Program-made: the position numbers and the translations under genes
Assembly (NCBI RefSeq): GCF_030272615.1
Contig: NC_081408.1
Location: 342,887,793 to 342,951,792 of the forward strand
Source: Cryptomeria japonica
Lineage: Eukaryota; Streptophyta; Pinopsida; Cupressales; Cupressaceae
Reading direction: 5' to 3'
Length of the DNA stretch: 64,000 nucleotides
Notes under the pieces: model-generated
Database searches by the model: none
Seen by the model: the letters and a program-made list of their open reading frames with translations, nothing else
What the model was told of the DNA's origin: nothing
Shown: positions 20,191 to 34,791 of the stretch, piece by piece
Position numbering within the stretch: position 1 is the first letter of the stretch
Layout: each line of letters begins with the position of its first letter

Positions 20191-22196
20191 ACTAATGATG
20201 CTACTTGGTCTTAACACTTCCTTAAGTACCACTACAAAACCTCAAGAGTTTCATGATCATCAAAATCATGTAGAAGATCAACGCTACTCGTGTGATTATG
20301 CACACTACCTATGGAAGAAGATTGCTGACATGGACATGAACACATAAATGACCAAAAGAAGGGGGGCCACCCTAGGATGATTTGACAATAATGGACTAAT
20401 GGTACATCTATATGTCGACAAATCTAGAAAAGCCTCAATGATATTGTGTGAGCTATTGGATCATAATGGTTTGGATGATTTCTACAAACCTAAAAGCACC
20501 AAATTTGGATAGGAGCCCACCATATAGTATTGTTAACCTCATAACCCATGTACTTGGAACATGAAGATTATCAAATAACTAATGTTAATACCTAGTAAAT
20601 GATCCAATGGTTCATGGGGCTTGAGAACAGTAAAAATCATTAGCACACTTGGGTATTCCTACAAACTAGTTAAACTTTCGTGCTAGTGCCAATCAAACAG
20701 TAGTAGGAGTCCAAGGCACCATCAACATAAAATAAACCAAACTCCCATAGACTATCAGATAAAAAAAATTTCAACCACTAATGGAGGTGGAGATTTTCAA
20801 TAAGCAAATAAATCCTCATGCTAACTTAGAATAGGGCCACCATGGACAATATCTTGGAGCTCAACCATTGTAGGGAAAACATGACCATTTACACGGTGGC
20901 AAAGAGACTAGAGCACACAAGCATGAAACAAGGCCACCATAAAACTTGTAAGAATCCTACTTCCATCCATACTAGAAAATTACATCCATAACAATCTGAA
21001 CCTCTTCATTGGTACCCAAAAATCATCCATTTTACAAAGTGAAGTATTACTATGAAGAAAAATATTTTAATCTACTACCAAAGCAAAAAAATGCATACTC
21101 ATAGCAAAATCAAAATAAATCTAAAAAGATATATAATCAAAGAGGGTCATCAAAATAAATTTATAGATCAAAAGCCATATATTACATACAATAGGTGTGC
21201 ACCACCTTCACAATTACAACACAAAACTTCATTGTCCAAAAGAATGTTGATCCCAATTCTAAGTCAAATCCCAAATCCAAATCCAATTTTACCACCCAAT
21301 CCCCACATCTCTCATTCCAATGAAAACCTCGAATCCCTAAATCCAAAATCCATCAATCGACATACCCACCTCCAAAGTCCCAGTTACCAAATAAAAAATC
21401 CTAATCCTAATCCTCACCTCCACCATCTAAATTCATACAAATTCATCCTAAATCCAACCCAAAGCCTAAAATCCATCACATCCTTCTCACAACACTTTAT
21501 CATAAGAGTTATGATGACACTCAATCAAGATGTTTATCATTGGACAAGGACAACCCAACTATCAAAGAGCATCATCATAATTGTCAATTACATGAGTACA
21601 AATATCCACAAATATACAAATCAACTATGATAGATATTCACAAATATTATACCTCAAGTCAATAAAATAAAATTAAAAACTATAAAATTAGAAAAAATCC
21701 AAAATAAAAGGAAAATAAAATAGTAAAGAGAAATAATCTATCCAATAGTAAAAACCACTTCTTGTGTCACCTTAGGCAAGTACCATGATGAAAATCCATT
21801 CATGGGATTTATGTATAAATTAACTAGCTCTGAGAACCTTAAAATTGAGAGAAAGTTCTCATCTATTCTACTCTACCTATCCATCCCATCATATCATTCC
21901 ATCATATCCATTTGTCTATGCCTTATCAATCTTCCCTACTTACTTTGATGTTAACTATGATTAATATAGGCATAGTTATCTTTTGGCTACACACTTTCTA
22001 GCATCACCTAATTTCCTAGATAACACTACCCAACCCCTATCCTTGGACTAAAACATGTTAATCCTATGCAATGTATTCCTTAAGCATTTCCCCTTGAATC
22101 TCTCCATCAATTCAATATCCTCATCCCAACTAATACATCACCTTGATTTCTTGTCTCTAGGCTTGGATTATCCATTTCTATTGGTTCCATGAGCAA
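20190..22196. other. No recognisable gene
   Basis: AT-rich sequence. The 192-codon open frame at 21052-21630 is Asn/Pro/Ser/Ile-rich with repeated PNPNP words, lacks any motif and lies in low-complexity DNA, so it is not called. The left border of repeat copy A lies near 22197. Confidence 0.5.
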
Positions 22197-25100
22197 TGCA
22201 ACACATAAAAGAAAACACTTATACAAATGCATTCCCAATCTAAAGAATGCTCCATAAAACATGCTTTATCCATATTGAAGATGTCACACTAATAATCTCG
22301 CATCCATTAAAAAAAAAACATCCATTAGATTTGTTACTTATCTTTCTACAAGTTATCTTTTATCTAAAATCAATGTACAATCAATCACTATTGGGATATG
22401 TCTTTCCCAATCCTTGCATTGTTTTTGGGATGTGTCCTTCCCACATCAATTGTGTAATTATCATCACTAAATCAATTAGTTTATATATTCACCATGGGAA
22501 AAATCTAATCCAATCCTCATATTTAATGATATGATCCTCACCAATTTGTTAGCCAATTTAAATTCATTCCCATCTTTCTATACACCTTTGGCATCAAAAT
22601 GTCATTGAATACCAACTTGTGTTTTATGCATGTTTTTGTATTCTTATTGTATGGGTTTGTGTTTGTTTGTTTCCTATAGTCCTTATGCTCCATCCATCAC
22701 ACCATCATGGTCCTCTTCATCATTCATATGATGACATGCTAATGACACTATGTCTCTTGGGTCACTCAACTATTTTCAACTTATTTTTTTGTGTGCCAAT
22801 CCATATGCACATGGCACATTGTCATCATGATTCCTTATATCATGGTGCATAATGCTAAGTGCCACAACAAAAAAAAGGTTCTTTCTTTCAAATCAAATTA
22901 CTATAATAGCATGCATCCATCATCCATTTTTCTCCATCATCCCCCTTCATCCATAATCCCAATCATGTGCCATCTTGTTACATTACACCCTTTTGAGATT
23001 TCACTATCTTATATGTGCATCCATCCAATCTTAAATCCAATCATCAAATCATCCTATTGGAATTCATCACTATGCTAAATCCTAGTCCATCATCTAGTCT
23101 ACCTGTATGGCATGTACATCATCCCATATGATCTCTCACAAGTCATCTTTTATACATTGTGACACATCTTTTTGTTATTTCTTATCTTTTCAAGATATCT
23201 ATTGGGCTCAATTTCACCCAAAATCTCCCTTGAGGGGGAATCACTTCTATCGCCATCCCTAAGTGATTGGGCCAACTTGCCACCTATGCTTCATTCCATC
23301 CCATCCTGCTTTTTATTTTTATTTGACCTAATTATTTCATAGGTCTACTATCCATCACCTAGGACATGTCCCTTTCACCTAAGGTTTTCCACAATTAGAT
23401 AATCATATTATTAAATCAATCACTTTTTTCATCACATCTTATACATAAATATATAAATGTCATTTTCTATCTATTTTCCACCTCACACATGGTTAAAATT
23501 ATTAAATAATATTATTATTTAACTGTACCTATATTCCCTAATCTCATTCCAAGAAAATGGGCACCTAGGAAGACTTGCCCTTATGGTTCCACTATTCCCT
23601 CCACCAAAGCCAATAATTTAGCCTTTCTAGATGCACATGTCCCTTATCTTTCTCATCCTCACAATCACTTACAAAATTCAGTAAGTTCATCCTAGCCATG
23701 CACATTCTAACTACCTCCATCTCAACCCTTCATTCCCTCCTACATCCTACGAACATTCTCTCAACCATTCTCCATCCTTGATCTCATCATCAAATCTTAG
23801 CCATCAATTCCCCTTTCAAAAATTCAAATTCAGACATCCTAATTCATTTCTATCATCATCCATTATGCTAAGTACATGTTTTCAAAGCATGTAACTTAGA
23901 GAAAAGTAGCATCCATGTGTCATCTTACCATTGGAGAAATTCTTTCAAAAATAGAGTTATGGGTAATGCTTGAATTAGTTCTTGATGTCATTTCTTTGTT
24001 TGCAATCTCTTGTTGAGCTCTATCTAGATGTTTTGCTTTTGTTTGAATAGAAACTTGCATGCATGCTTTCTTTATTTGAAATTAAAATTATAGGTATTAC
24101 AAGAAGGAAAAAGGTGTGTCAAAGATTGTTAAAGAAGCAAGTGGGGGAAATAATTCAAATTGAAAATGAGGTAAGACCCTGAATGTGAACTAAGTTGATT
24201 AGCTAAGGCGTGTGAAATAGAGATGGAGTTTAGAATTTAGTGTGAAATAAATTATTAGAAAGAAGATAAGTGTGTTCAAGAAAATATTGGACAAGGAAGG
24301 TGCGAGTTGGATTTATCGATTTTTAGTTTGATGTTGTCATGATTTGGTTTAATTACGTTTAATTTACAAAGAATATGAAAGAGAGCGTATAAATAAAATG
24401 GTAGGTTCAACAAAATATAGCTAAAAACAAATGAATCTAAATTAAATTATTATTTTTAATTACTGAGCTACATTAATTCACATAAGTAATATAATTGGGA
24501 CTTAAATAACAATAAGATTGATTTTCATATCTAAGATGATAAATACAATGTTGAATTGAGATTGCACTAGAAGTAGGAAGAGAAAGAGAACAAGGTTAGG
24601 AGGAGCTTGTCTAGTTTTAAGATTAGGTTAAAGTGATGGAATGTTTGGAATAAGGTATAAAATGAATTCTTAATTTGTCAATTTTTATCTTTGGAAGTCT
24701 CTTCTTTTGTGTCATGACCTAAAGTGTCTCAATATGCACAAGAGTGTCTTTACCCCATTAAAGTGTCCAAACAAATGCAAAGGTGTATTCTCACATAATT
24801 GTCTTGATTGGAGCATACACATCTAACAAGAGTGGACATGCCTTATTACCATAAAAAGGTGCCCTACTAAAGTAGATGTGTCCTTTGAGTGCAATCATTT
24901 TTTATAATTTCACAATAGTATTTCCTTTAGTTGTTGACATAAAACTTGCAAGGTGCTAGTACTTATTTTGCCTACTAAAGTACATATCCAACCTCAAAAA
25001 GTTTTGTAAGATTTTAGAAGGTTGGAAGAATGGGTTCATGAGCTTACCTTATTGGAGCCCCTAAAAAGCATATTTTAGAGTAAAGTTTTAAAAAACGTAC

Positions 25101-26778
25101 GGATGGAATCCTAGGTGCTAGTGCATTACAATGTTATTAATAATGATGAATGGATCAATTTTGAAATATATTCTTATAATTCCTAAAAAAATATAAATTC
25201 TTAAAAACGATGATAGATATATATTTTTTTAATAACTCACTTTAAACATAGAGTTTATTTGACCATTAGATGTTAATTAAAATTATGATTTTTTTAAAAT
25301 AAAATGAATGTGCTTAAATAAATGAAAAACTTCTAAAAATAAATAAATATTTAACAATAAAAAATACAAAATAAATAAATTAAAACATCTATAATATGGA
25401 CAAAAAAAAGAATCAAATTTAATCAACTCACTCTTTTTATAAAGACACTGAAAAAGTGAATTGTATAAAGAATCAAATTAAAATCAAATCTGATATAGGC
25501 GTACATTTGTCACTCTTTTAAACTCAAGACATATTATATTTGAATTTCCCATCAGTTGATAGCGTGGAAAACTGAAATGGTAGGAAATGACAATACCCCA
25601 CACTTACTCCATCATTACTTTTTACGTACAAATAAAGGAGATGGAAATATATCACTTTAGGAACAATTTCCATGAACTTTCTAAACATGAAATTTTAAAG
25701 AATTCTTTAAAAAAAAAAAAATTTAAGTAATGAGTAGTATATAAGTGTTGGACTACTTCACTTTTTTTTACAAGGGAGGTGTAGATCTATCAAGAATTAA
25801 ATTTACAAGATTACAATTAAGGTGAGATATGACGATTAATGTCTATAATGTTCATCACCACTTTTTTTTAGTGTACGGTCTTAAGTTTATGAATTATTAA
25901 AGCCTATAATAATTTTAGTTGGAGTTGGTGATGGCTATTGTGATTAAGTAGAATGATGTGTTCAAGGTGTCAGTCACGAAGATCCCAAAGGTTGACCCAC
26001 ACAATGTTCAAGCTTGATTACAACAAAGCTCAATAGATCTTGTAGGTTGTTGTCACTTTTGTAGACAATAGCAACATTTTGTTGTCACATTAATCACACT
26101 TAGTGTGCAATAGGCACATTGATAGGTATTTGCATTAATTGTAGATTTTAATTAAATGAAAAATCATAAAGAAATGTATTTTTTATAGTAATGGACTCCA
26201 TTCTATATAGTGTGATGTGTTAAGGATGGAGTACATTGTTGATTGAAATGTCTAGTAATTTGAGATTGATATTGCATGTGAACAATTACTCTCCTCTCTC
26301 TATAGGGGGCATACTCACTATCTTGCATATTAGCACATCACTAGTGGCAGAACCTTGGGAAGATACCTAGATTTTCTAAACACCATAGCTATCAGATCGT
26401 AGTGAATGGGAGACCTCGATGATCAATGTATCCAATGTCTATAATGCTCATCATCACTTTTTTTAGTGTAAGGTCTTAAGATTATGAATTGTCAAAGCCC
26501 ACACAAATTTTAGTTAGAGTTGGTGATGGCTATCGTGATTAACTAGAACAATTTGCTCAATGTGTGGATCACAAAGATCCCAAGGTTGACCCACATAATG
26601 TTCAAACTTGACTGCAATAAAGATTGACAAATTTGGTGGGTTGCTATCACTTTTGTGGACAACAACAATATTTTGATTTCAATTTATCACATTTAGTGTG
26701 CAATGGGCACATTGATAGGTATTTGCCTTAAGTGTATATTTTAATAAAATAAAAAATCATAAAGAAATGTGTAATTTA
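22197..26778. repeat. Long non-coding repeat, copy A
   Basis: About 4.6 kb that aligns along its length with copy B (26787-31930) at an offset of roughly 4571 to 4630 bases, and with copy C (41500-46420). Shared landmarks are ACCAACTTGTGTTTTATGCA at 22611, TTGATAGCGTGGAAAACTGA near 25557 and TTAGTGTGCAATGGGCACA near 26695. No coding potential. Copy A is cut at its right end and lacks the GA-rich tail of B and C. A and B lie head to tail with only about 10 bases between them. Type unknown: it could be a very long LTR, a non-autonomous element or a segmental duplication. Confidence 0.8.
25830..26778. repeat. Internal tandem unit of about 590 bp within copy A
   Basis: The stretch from about 25830 (ATGTCTATAATG, ...AATTATTAAAGCC..., GTGTGCAATAGGCACATTGATAGG) recurs from about 26432, separated by about 590 bp. 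The second unit stops near 26775. In copies B and C the second unit is present only as a more diverged version (for example 31275-31445), so the family has an ancient two-unit structure that was refreshed in A. Confidence 0.7.
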
Positions 26779-29700
26779 ATTAATAATGTGTAAACAAAAA
26801 CACTTATACAAATGACTTCCTAATCTATATCATTCTCCATAAACATACTTTCTTTGCATTATAGACCTTACACTTAGAATATCACATCCATCCAAAAAAA
26901 AAATCAATAAGATTTGTTACTTATCTTTCTACAAGTTATCTTTTATCTAAAATCAACCTAATCAATCATCATTGGGATATGTCTTTCCCAATATTTGCAT
27001 TGGTTTTGGGATGTGTCCTTCCCACATCAACAATGTTGTCATCATCATCAAACAATCAATTAGTTTATAGCTTGATTATAAGGAAAAATATAATACAATC
27101 CTCATCTTTAATACTTTGATCCTCACCAATCTATTAGTTCCCATCTTCCCATACACACTTGGTTTCAAAATGTCATTGGATACCAACTTGTGTTTTATGC
27201 ATGTTTTTGTAGGTTTATCAAGTATGGGTTTTTGTTTGTTTTTTGCCTATAATCCTTGTGCTCCATCGATCACACCATCATGGTTGCCTTCATCATTCAT
27301 ATGATGACATGCAAATGACATTGTGTCTCTTGGGTCACTAAAATTTCTTCAAATTATTTGTTTATGTGTCAATATATATGCACATGACATATTGTCATCA
27401 TGATTCCTTATATTATGGTGCATAATGTTAAGTGCTACCACAACATAAAGGTTATTCCTTTTAGATGAAGTTACTATGATATCATGTATCCTTCATCCAT
27501 TTTTATACTTCATCCTCATTCATCCATAATCACAATAATGTGTCATTTTTTTGCATTAGATCCTTTTGAGATTCCACTATCTTGCATGAGCACCTTACAA
27601 TCTCAAATATTATCATCAAAATCATCCAATCATTCATCACCATGCTCAATCCTTGTCCATCATTTAGTCTAGCTTTATGGCATGTACTCATCCCATATGA
27701 TCTCTCACAAGTCATCTTTTATACATTGTGACATATCTTTTTGTTATTTCTAGTCTTTTCAAGAGATCTACTAGGTTCCATTTCACCCAACACCCCCCTT
27801 AAGGGGGCATCACTTCGAGCATCATCCGTAAGTGATTGGGGTAACTTGCCACCTATGTTTCATTCCATCTCATCCTCATTTTATTTTTCTTTGATACAAT
27901 TCCACTTAGTTGCACTGTATCAAAGAGGAGCAAAATGCAGACATCTAAAATATTCCCTAGGCCCACTACCCACCACCTACTCCTAATTGATTAAACCCAT
28001 CACTTAGGACTTGTCCTTTTCACCTAAGGTCTTCAACACTAAATTAAATAATCATATTATTAATTCAATCATCTAATTTGACCCATTTAATAAATAAATA
28101 AATAATTGTCATTTTCTACATATTTTCCACCTCACACATGGTTAAAATAATTAAATATTATTATTATTTAACTATACTTATATACCCTAACACATTCCAA
28201 GAATATGGGCACCTAAGAATGTGTGTCCTTATGGCTCCACTATTCCCTCCACTAAAGCCAAGAATTTAGCCTTTCTAGGTGTGCATGTCCCTTATCTTTC
28301 TCATCCTCATAATAACTTACTAAATATAGGGAATTCATCCCAGCCATACACATTCTAGCTACCTTTATATCAACCCTCTATTCCCTCCTATATCCTAGGG
28401 ATTTCCTCTCAACCATTCTCCATCCTTGATCTCATTATCAAATCTTAGCCATTGATTCCCCTTTCAAAAATTCTACAAATTTGGGCACCCTCATCCATTT
28501 CTATCAGCATCCTTTATGCTAAGTACATGTTGTTAAAACAAGTAACTTTGAACAAAGAAGCATCCACATGCCATTTTGCAATTGGAAAAAATAAAAAATG
28601 GATCAAGGGCAATGTTTGAATTAATCTTTTATGTCAATACTTTGTTTGCACTCTTTGGTTGAGCTCTATCTAGATGTTTTTCTTTAGTTTGATAGAGACA
28701 TGTATGCTTGCTTGTTTTTATTTTAAATTCAAATTACAAGCATTACAAGAAGAAAAGGGTGTGTGAAAGAGTGTTAAAGAAACAAGTGGGGAAACACGTG
28801 GAATTGAAAATGAAGTAAAAGGGGTAAAATGAACTAATTTGATTAGCTAGGGAAGGGGAAATAGATATGGAGTTTATAATGTAGTGTGAAAGAAATTATC
28901 AAAAAGAAGATAAGTGTGTTCGAGAAAATATTGGACAAGGTGGGTTTGGGTTGTTTTTATCTAGTTCTAGTGTGATGTTGCCATGATTTGGTCTAAAAAT
29001 GTTTAATTTACAAAGAATATGCAAGATAGTGTGTAAATAAAATGGTAGGTTTAAAATATATAGCTAAAAATAAATGCATCTAAATTAAATTGGTATTTTT
29101 ATTTACCAAGCTATATTAATTCACCTAAATAATATGATTTAGACTTAAATAACAATAAGATCGTTTTTCATATTTAACTAGATAAATAAAATGTTGAATT
29201 GAGATTGTACTAGAAGTAGAAATAGAATGAGAATAAGGTTGGAGGAGCTTGTCTAGTTTTAAGATTGTGTTAAAGTAATGGAATGTCTGAAATAAGGTAA
29301 AATGAATTCTTATTTTGTCAATTTTTATCTTTGAAAGTATCTTATTTTGTGTCATGACCTAAAGTGTCGCAAAATTCACAAAAGTGTCTTTACCCCATTA
29401 AAGTGTCCCAACAAATGTGAAGGTGTATATTCCCACATAATTGTCTTCATTGGAGCATACACATCTAACAAGAGTGGACATGTCTTGTTCCCATAAAGGT
29501 GCCCTACTAAAGTAGATGCATCCTTTGAGTGCGATCATGTCTTATAATTTCACAATAGTATTTCCTATAGTTGTTGACATAAAAATTGCAAGGTGCTAGT
29601 ACTTATTTTGCCTACTAAAGTATATAGCCAACCTACAAAATTCTGGAAGAGTCTAGAAGGTTGGACGAATAGGTTCACGGGCTTACCTTATTGAGCCCAT

Positions 29701-30458
29701 AGAAAGAATGTTTTAGAATAAAGTACCAAAAAAAGTAGGCTTGGAATCCTAGGTGCTTGTGAATTATAATGTTATTAATAGTGACAAGTGGAACAATTCT
29801 GAAATATACCCTAATAATTATTAAAAAAAAATGTATAAATTCTTGAGAATAACGATAGATTTTTTTATTTTTAATAATTCACTTTAAACATAAAGTTAAT
29901 TTGACCGTTATATACTAATTAGAATTATGATTTAAAAATAAAAATAAAAATTTAAAAGTAAAATGAATGTGTTTGAAAATACGAAAAACTTCTATAACCC
30001 CCCCCCAAAAAAATCATATTTAATCAATATAAAATATTTTTTAAATAACCTATTCTCCAATAGAATAAAAATTGATCAACTCACTCTTTTTATAAAGGAA
30101 CTGGAAAAGTAAATTGTGTAGATAGAGGTCATACATTTGTCACGCTTTTAAACTCCGACATATTATCATATTGAATTGTCCCATCATTTGATAGTGTGGA
30201 AAACTGAAATGGCAGCAAATCATTACTTTAAATGTACTGGACAGATCTGGTACGATTAAAGGAGATACAAAATATACCACCTTAGGAACAATTTTCATGA
30301 ACTTTCTAAACATGAAATTTTGAAGAATTCTTTGTTTTTTTTAAACATTTTAGTAATCAAAGTAGTTTATAAGGGTTGGACTACATTATATGTAGACAAT
30401 TTTTCCCTTTCTTCTATCATATTTTTTGGTAATTAATTATTATAGTTGTGTAGGGAGG

Positions 30459-30619
30459 CTGAAGCTATTCTAGCTCCAAAACAGATCTTTCATACAACGT
30501 GTTAGTGATAAGTTAGTAAATTGCAGCCGTTAATTGCAAAATTGACGGTGTAAAACGTGCGACTAACACTTGTGTTAGTCTATCTGTACTGTCTTTTTGG
30601 AGCCAAAATAGACGCGTCC
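30459..30619. mobile_element. Short inverted-repeat element (MITE) with 11-bp target duplication
   Basis: 161 bp flanked by identical 11-mers GTGTAGGGAGG (30448-30458 and 30620-30630). The ends form imperfect inverted repeats: CTATTCTAGCTCCAAAACAG inside the left end, and TGTCTTTTTGGAGCCAAAAT reading back from the right. The matching positions in copies A (about 25775) and C (about 45265) have a single AGGGAGG/GGAGGGAGG, that is, an empty site. An 8-11-bp duplication points to Mutator-type mobilisation; there is no coding sequence. Confidence 0.65.
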
Positions 30620-31439
30620 GTGTAGGGAGGTGTGATTTATCAAAAAATAAATTTATAAGATTACAATCAAGGTGAGATCTAATTATGAATGTTTATAATG
30701 CTCATTGTTATTTTTTTAGTGTAATGTCTTATGATTATGAATTGTCAAAGTCCACACTCGTTTTGGTTAAAATTGGCAATGGCTACTGTGATTAACTAGA
30801 ACAATATGCTCAAGGTGTGGATCATGAAGATCCCAAGGTCGACACACATTGTGTTCAGGATTGATTACATCTAAGCCTGACAGATTTGGTGGGTTGCTAT
30901 TACTTTTGTGGACAATAGCAATATTTTGATTTCACATTAATCACACTTAGTGTGCCTATTGCACACTAATAGGTATTTGCATTAAGTGTAAGTTTTAATT
31001 AAGTAAAAAATCATAAAGAAGTGTATAGTTTTTATAGTAATGAATGTCATTCTAATAGTGTGATGTCTTAAGGATGGAGTAGATTGTTGATTGAAATGTC
31101 TAGAAATTTGAGGTTGCTATTGTGTTGGACAATCCTCCTCATCTCTCTATAGAGGGTATACTCACTATCTTGCATATGGGCATATCACTAGTAGTTGAGC
31201 CTTAGAAACATACCCAGATTTGACTGACAACATAGCTATTAGATTGTAGTAAATGAGAGACCTTGATGACAATGTCTCCAATGTTAGTTGACAATCTTTC
31301 AAGTGTTAGACCTTGAAATCTATAAATTGTCAAAGCTTGTATAATTTTGGTCAATAGTTGGTAGTGACTACCTCAAATAGCATAAGTGATTAGCACATGA
31401 TTATGCTAGCAATCACACCTTGGTGTGAAATGGGTACAC

Positions 31440-31930
<491 letters not shown>

Positions 31931-32979
31931 CGTAATAACCCTTGTGAAATATATCAAATCATATTTAAAAACATTTTTTACTTCTAATCCAAGTTTGCAT
32001 ACATGGGTAAACAAAGAAATCGGGTGTACCGAAAGGTTCACCAAAAACATGACAAATTGAAACTCAATTTAATACAATTTATGTAGACTGTATTATTAAA
32101 TATTTTATCATGATTTTGCATCATCTTTTCTATCAAATAACAATAATTAAATTCTTTTGCAAATTACATTAACAAACTCCCAATCTTCAATACAAAGAAA
32201 TAGTTGCAACTTTTCCAAAAAAATCCCAAACTCGTCACAATTGTTCACAATAGGAAAAAAAATGAAATAATATACTCCAACAAGAAAAAAATTAGAAATA
32301 TATCCTCTTATTAATAGAAATAAAAATCTGAAACTAAACTTCTAAACTATGCACTCCTAACTTCTACAAATCACCTACAAACTACTAAGGAAAATACTAC
32401 AAATGGAAAGCATTCAACACTAATACAACCTTCAGATGAGATTTATGTTAGAGAACCTTTGGACCACTGGTGCTGAGCATCAATCTCCTTGGTTTATCAA
32501 CCTCATAGATCCTTCTTCATTGCTTTATCAACCTTTGAAAAAATAACAACATCAACTTGCTACAAATTGACAAGATAGAATGAATGGAAAAATGTTGCCA
32601 AAATATTCCTTAAACCACAACAATAATTCAAGGCTAGAATGGGCTCCAATAAACCCATGACCAAGTTGTAATACTCCCACTTTATGCTTGGAAACTTCTA
32701 ATTTGACTTTTCCCTTCACCTTATGTAGTTCTAGCAAAAACTTTCCCCATTGCCAACAAATGTCAAATGTGCAATGAAATTCAAAATGTTGCTAAAACAA
32801 GCCTTTCCAAAAACCCACGCCAACCATTGAGTAGAAATTTAAAATTAATACCTATGATGATAAATCACCCAAAAAAATATATTATTTGTTGGTCTTATCC
32901 AAAAGTCCTAATTTCCTATTTTTGGAAAGCTAGGCTTACTAAAAATAGAAAGTGCTAATTTTGGAAAGGGGACATGACA
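31931..32979 (-). repeat. LTR (element 3' LTR, minus orientation)
   Basis: 1049 bp, CGTAATAACCC...GGGGACATGACA on the plus strand (C replaces the expected initial T). Aligns with 38447-39497, for example TTGAAACTCAATTTAATACAA against CTGAAACTCAACTTCATACAA. Divergence is visibly higher than between the LTRs of the 9995-18763 element. Confidence 0.85.
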
Positions 32980-33009
32980 AGTCCTCCCTACAAAATATTT
33001 ATTTTCCTC

Positions 33010-33071
33010 AAGAAATAAAGTTTTGGATAGTTGATAATATTTGACCCTTCCCATGTTGCATCTTCTATTGG
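33010..33071 (-). pseudogene. pol: Second half of the split chromodomain
   Basis: The minus strand reads PIEDATWEGSNIINY, the conserved end of a chromodomain (P-x-E-x-A-TWE). It is in the same phase as WKGL at 34792 if the solo LTR and one target duplication are ignored. Confidence 0.75.
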
Positions 33072-33076
33072 CAAAC

Positions 33077-34786
33077 TGATGCAGAGCATCCACACACTCA
33101 ACCAATTAAGGGAGATCTTTCTCCCAACTCACCTATCCAATTAGGTGATAACTCTTCTCTCACTCACAAAATCCCTCACAAGGTCATTGGTTACTCACAA
33201 GGTTTTCATACCCCAAAGTCGCACCCATGCTTCTCAACACTCCTCCAACCATTGACATACATTCAACTGGGGCAAGACAACATGATTAGACCCCAATCCC
33301 AACTTTCCAACACTTACTACCAACACCCCTTTGGTAATCACTTACTCAACACCATTCCCCTGCTGGGACTTCGAATCTCCACCCAAAACATGCAATGGAT
33401 ACTCACAAACACCTATACCCCTTTTTGACATTCCTATAAGGGTTTCCCAACATACACCCCTATGGCTCTTTACCCCCCAACCACCCAAGGGGTCTCAACA
33501 ATGTTTATTGCAGACTTAGTGTTTTTAGGACAGTCATACTTGTGCAGGGACAGTCAATGATTATTGATTCATTACTCAATCCTTTGTCTTCAAAAAGTTA
33601 GATTTATGATGAAGGGCTCTCTACCACCAAACCCATCAATTTAACTTACTCCCCCAATCTTGCAAAGGGCAGATAATCAATGCAAAACTGGTCTGAGACA
33701 GTCTTAAGACTTTTGTGTGGACAATCATAAAACTCTTGTGGATTACTTTGTTCATAGGGCTCCCAACCTTAAAGACAAGTGTGTGGAATCCCAATACATC
33801 ACTCCAAACCTTCATCAAATCTTGATGACCTTGCCCTTGCATTTTTTCCACTCAAACCCTATTAATTCACCGTGTTCTCAGATTGAGAGACTGAAATCAA
33901 TCATCTTGCCTTCACTTTGCACGTGCCAACATTAGCATGGGATCCTGAAACCCCCAAAAAATAAAAAAACATGCTATGTTCCTCCATTCTATCAAGTATT
34001 ATCCTTTGTTCATCGTGGAATGGAGGTTTTTTACATTTTACAAAGTCATAGTTTACCCTACCTAGGGTTTTAACAGTTTTTACAGAAAAATACTATATCT
34101 CTTTCAAAATACAATAAAAATGAATGAAACAAAAACCAAAATGGTGAGGATTCAATCCTCTTTCATCTATAATGAGTCTCCAATATAGATGAAACATTTT
34201 TTCACAAAGAAAAGTAACAGGGATCAGACTGTCACGTTGAAAATACTCAGGAAATGCAGAAAACTCAAAACTTTTATTGATTTTCTTCCTTAATACATGG
34301 CATCCAACCCCTTCATGGCTCAAAAATAGGCCTATTTAAAGGTTCTCCAAACCTCCTCAACTATTACAACCAATTTGAACTTGTTTTTACAAACTAACAC
34401 CTAATTACCCACATAAATGCAAAAGTTGTTTTGACAATTTTTTAGACAATATTGACAATTTTGCCTAAAATAGGTCATAAATTCAACTTAAGACCATTAT
34501 GACTCAAAAATTATATAAATAGGTTCAGATAGGTCTATAAGACCTTTACACCACATGGTACCCCTTATTTAACCCGTTGACACATATTTTTAATACAATG
34601 ACAATTTTTGACAATTTTATCAAGATGACTTCGTTAGGACTCAATACACCATCTAATGCCCATAATGACCCTTATTATATCAAATATGGTCTTAGGAGAC
34701 CTTATTCACTAAAAAAACTCAAAAACCTTAACTCATCACCAAATTATCCTCATGGTGGCCATCTTGTGCTAGGTGCTCCTGCACCA
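33077..34786 (-). mobile_element. Solo LTR of the TGGTGCAGGAGCACC family, nested in a chromodomain
   Basis: 1710 bp. On the minus strand it starts TGGTGCAGGAGCACCTAG, the same first 18 bases as the 9995 element, and ends GGATGCTCTGCATCA. The duplication CAAAC flanks it exactly (33072-33076 and 34787-34791). It splits the chromodomain of the minus-strand element: the upstream part ends in WKGL and the downstream part resumes PIEDATWEG in phase. The interior shares words with the 9995 LTR (TTGACAATTTT, TTGCCTAAAA) but is diverged, so it is a related subfamily. Confidence 0.88.
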
Positions 34787-34791
34787 CAAAC

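Noticed and set aside
21052-21630. 192-codon plus-strand frame
   Set aside because: Asn/Pro/Ile-rich low-complexity sequence in AT-rich DNA, no motif, no neighbouring coding remnants.
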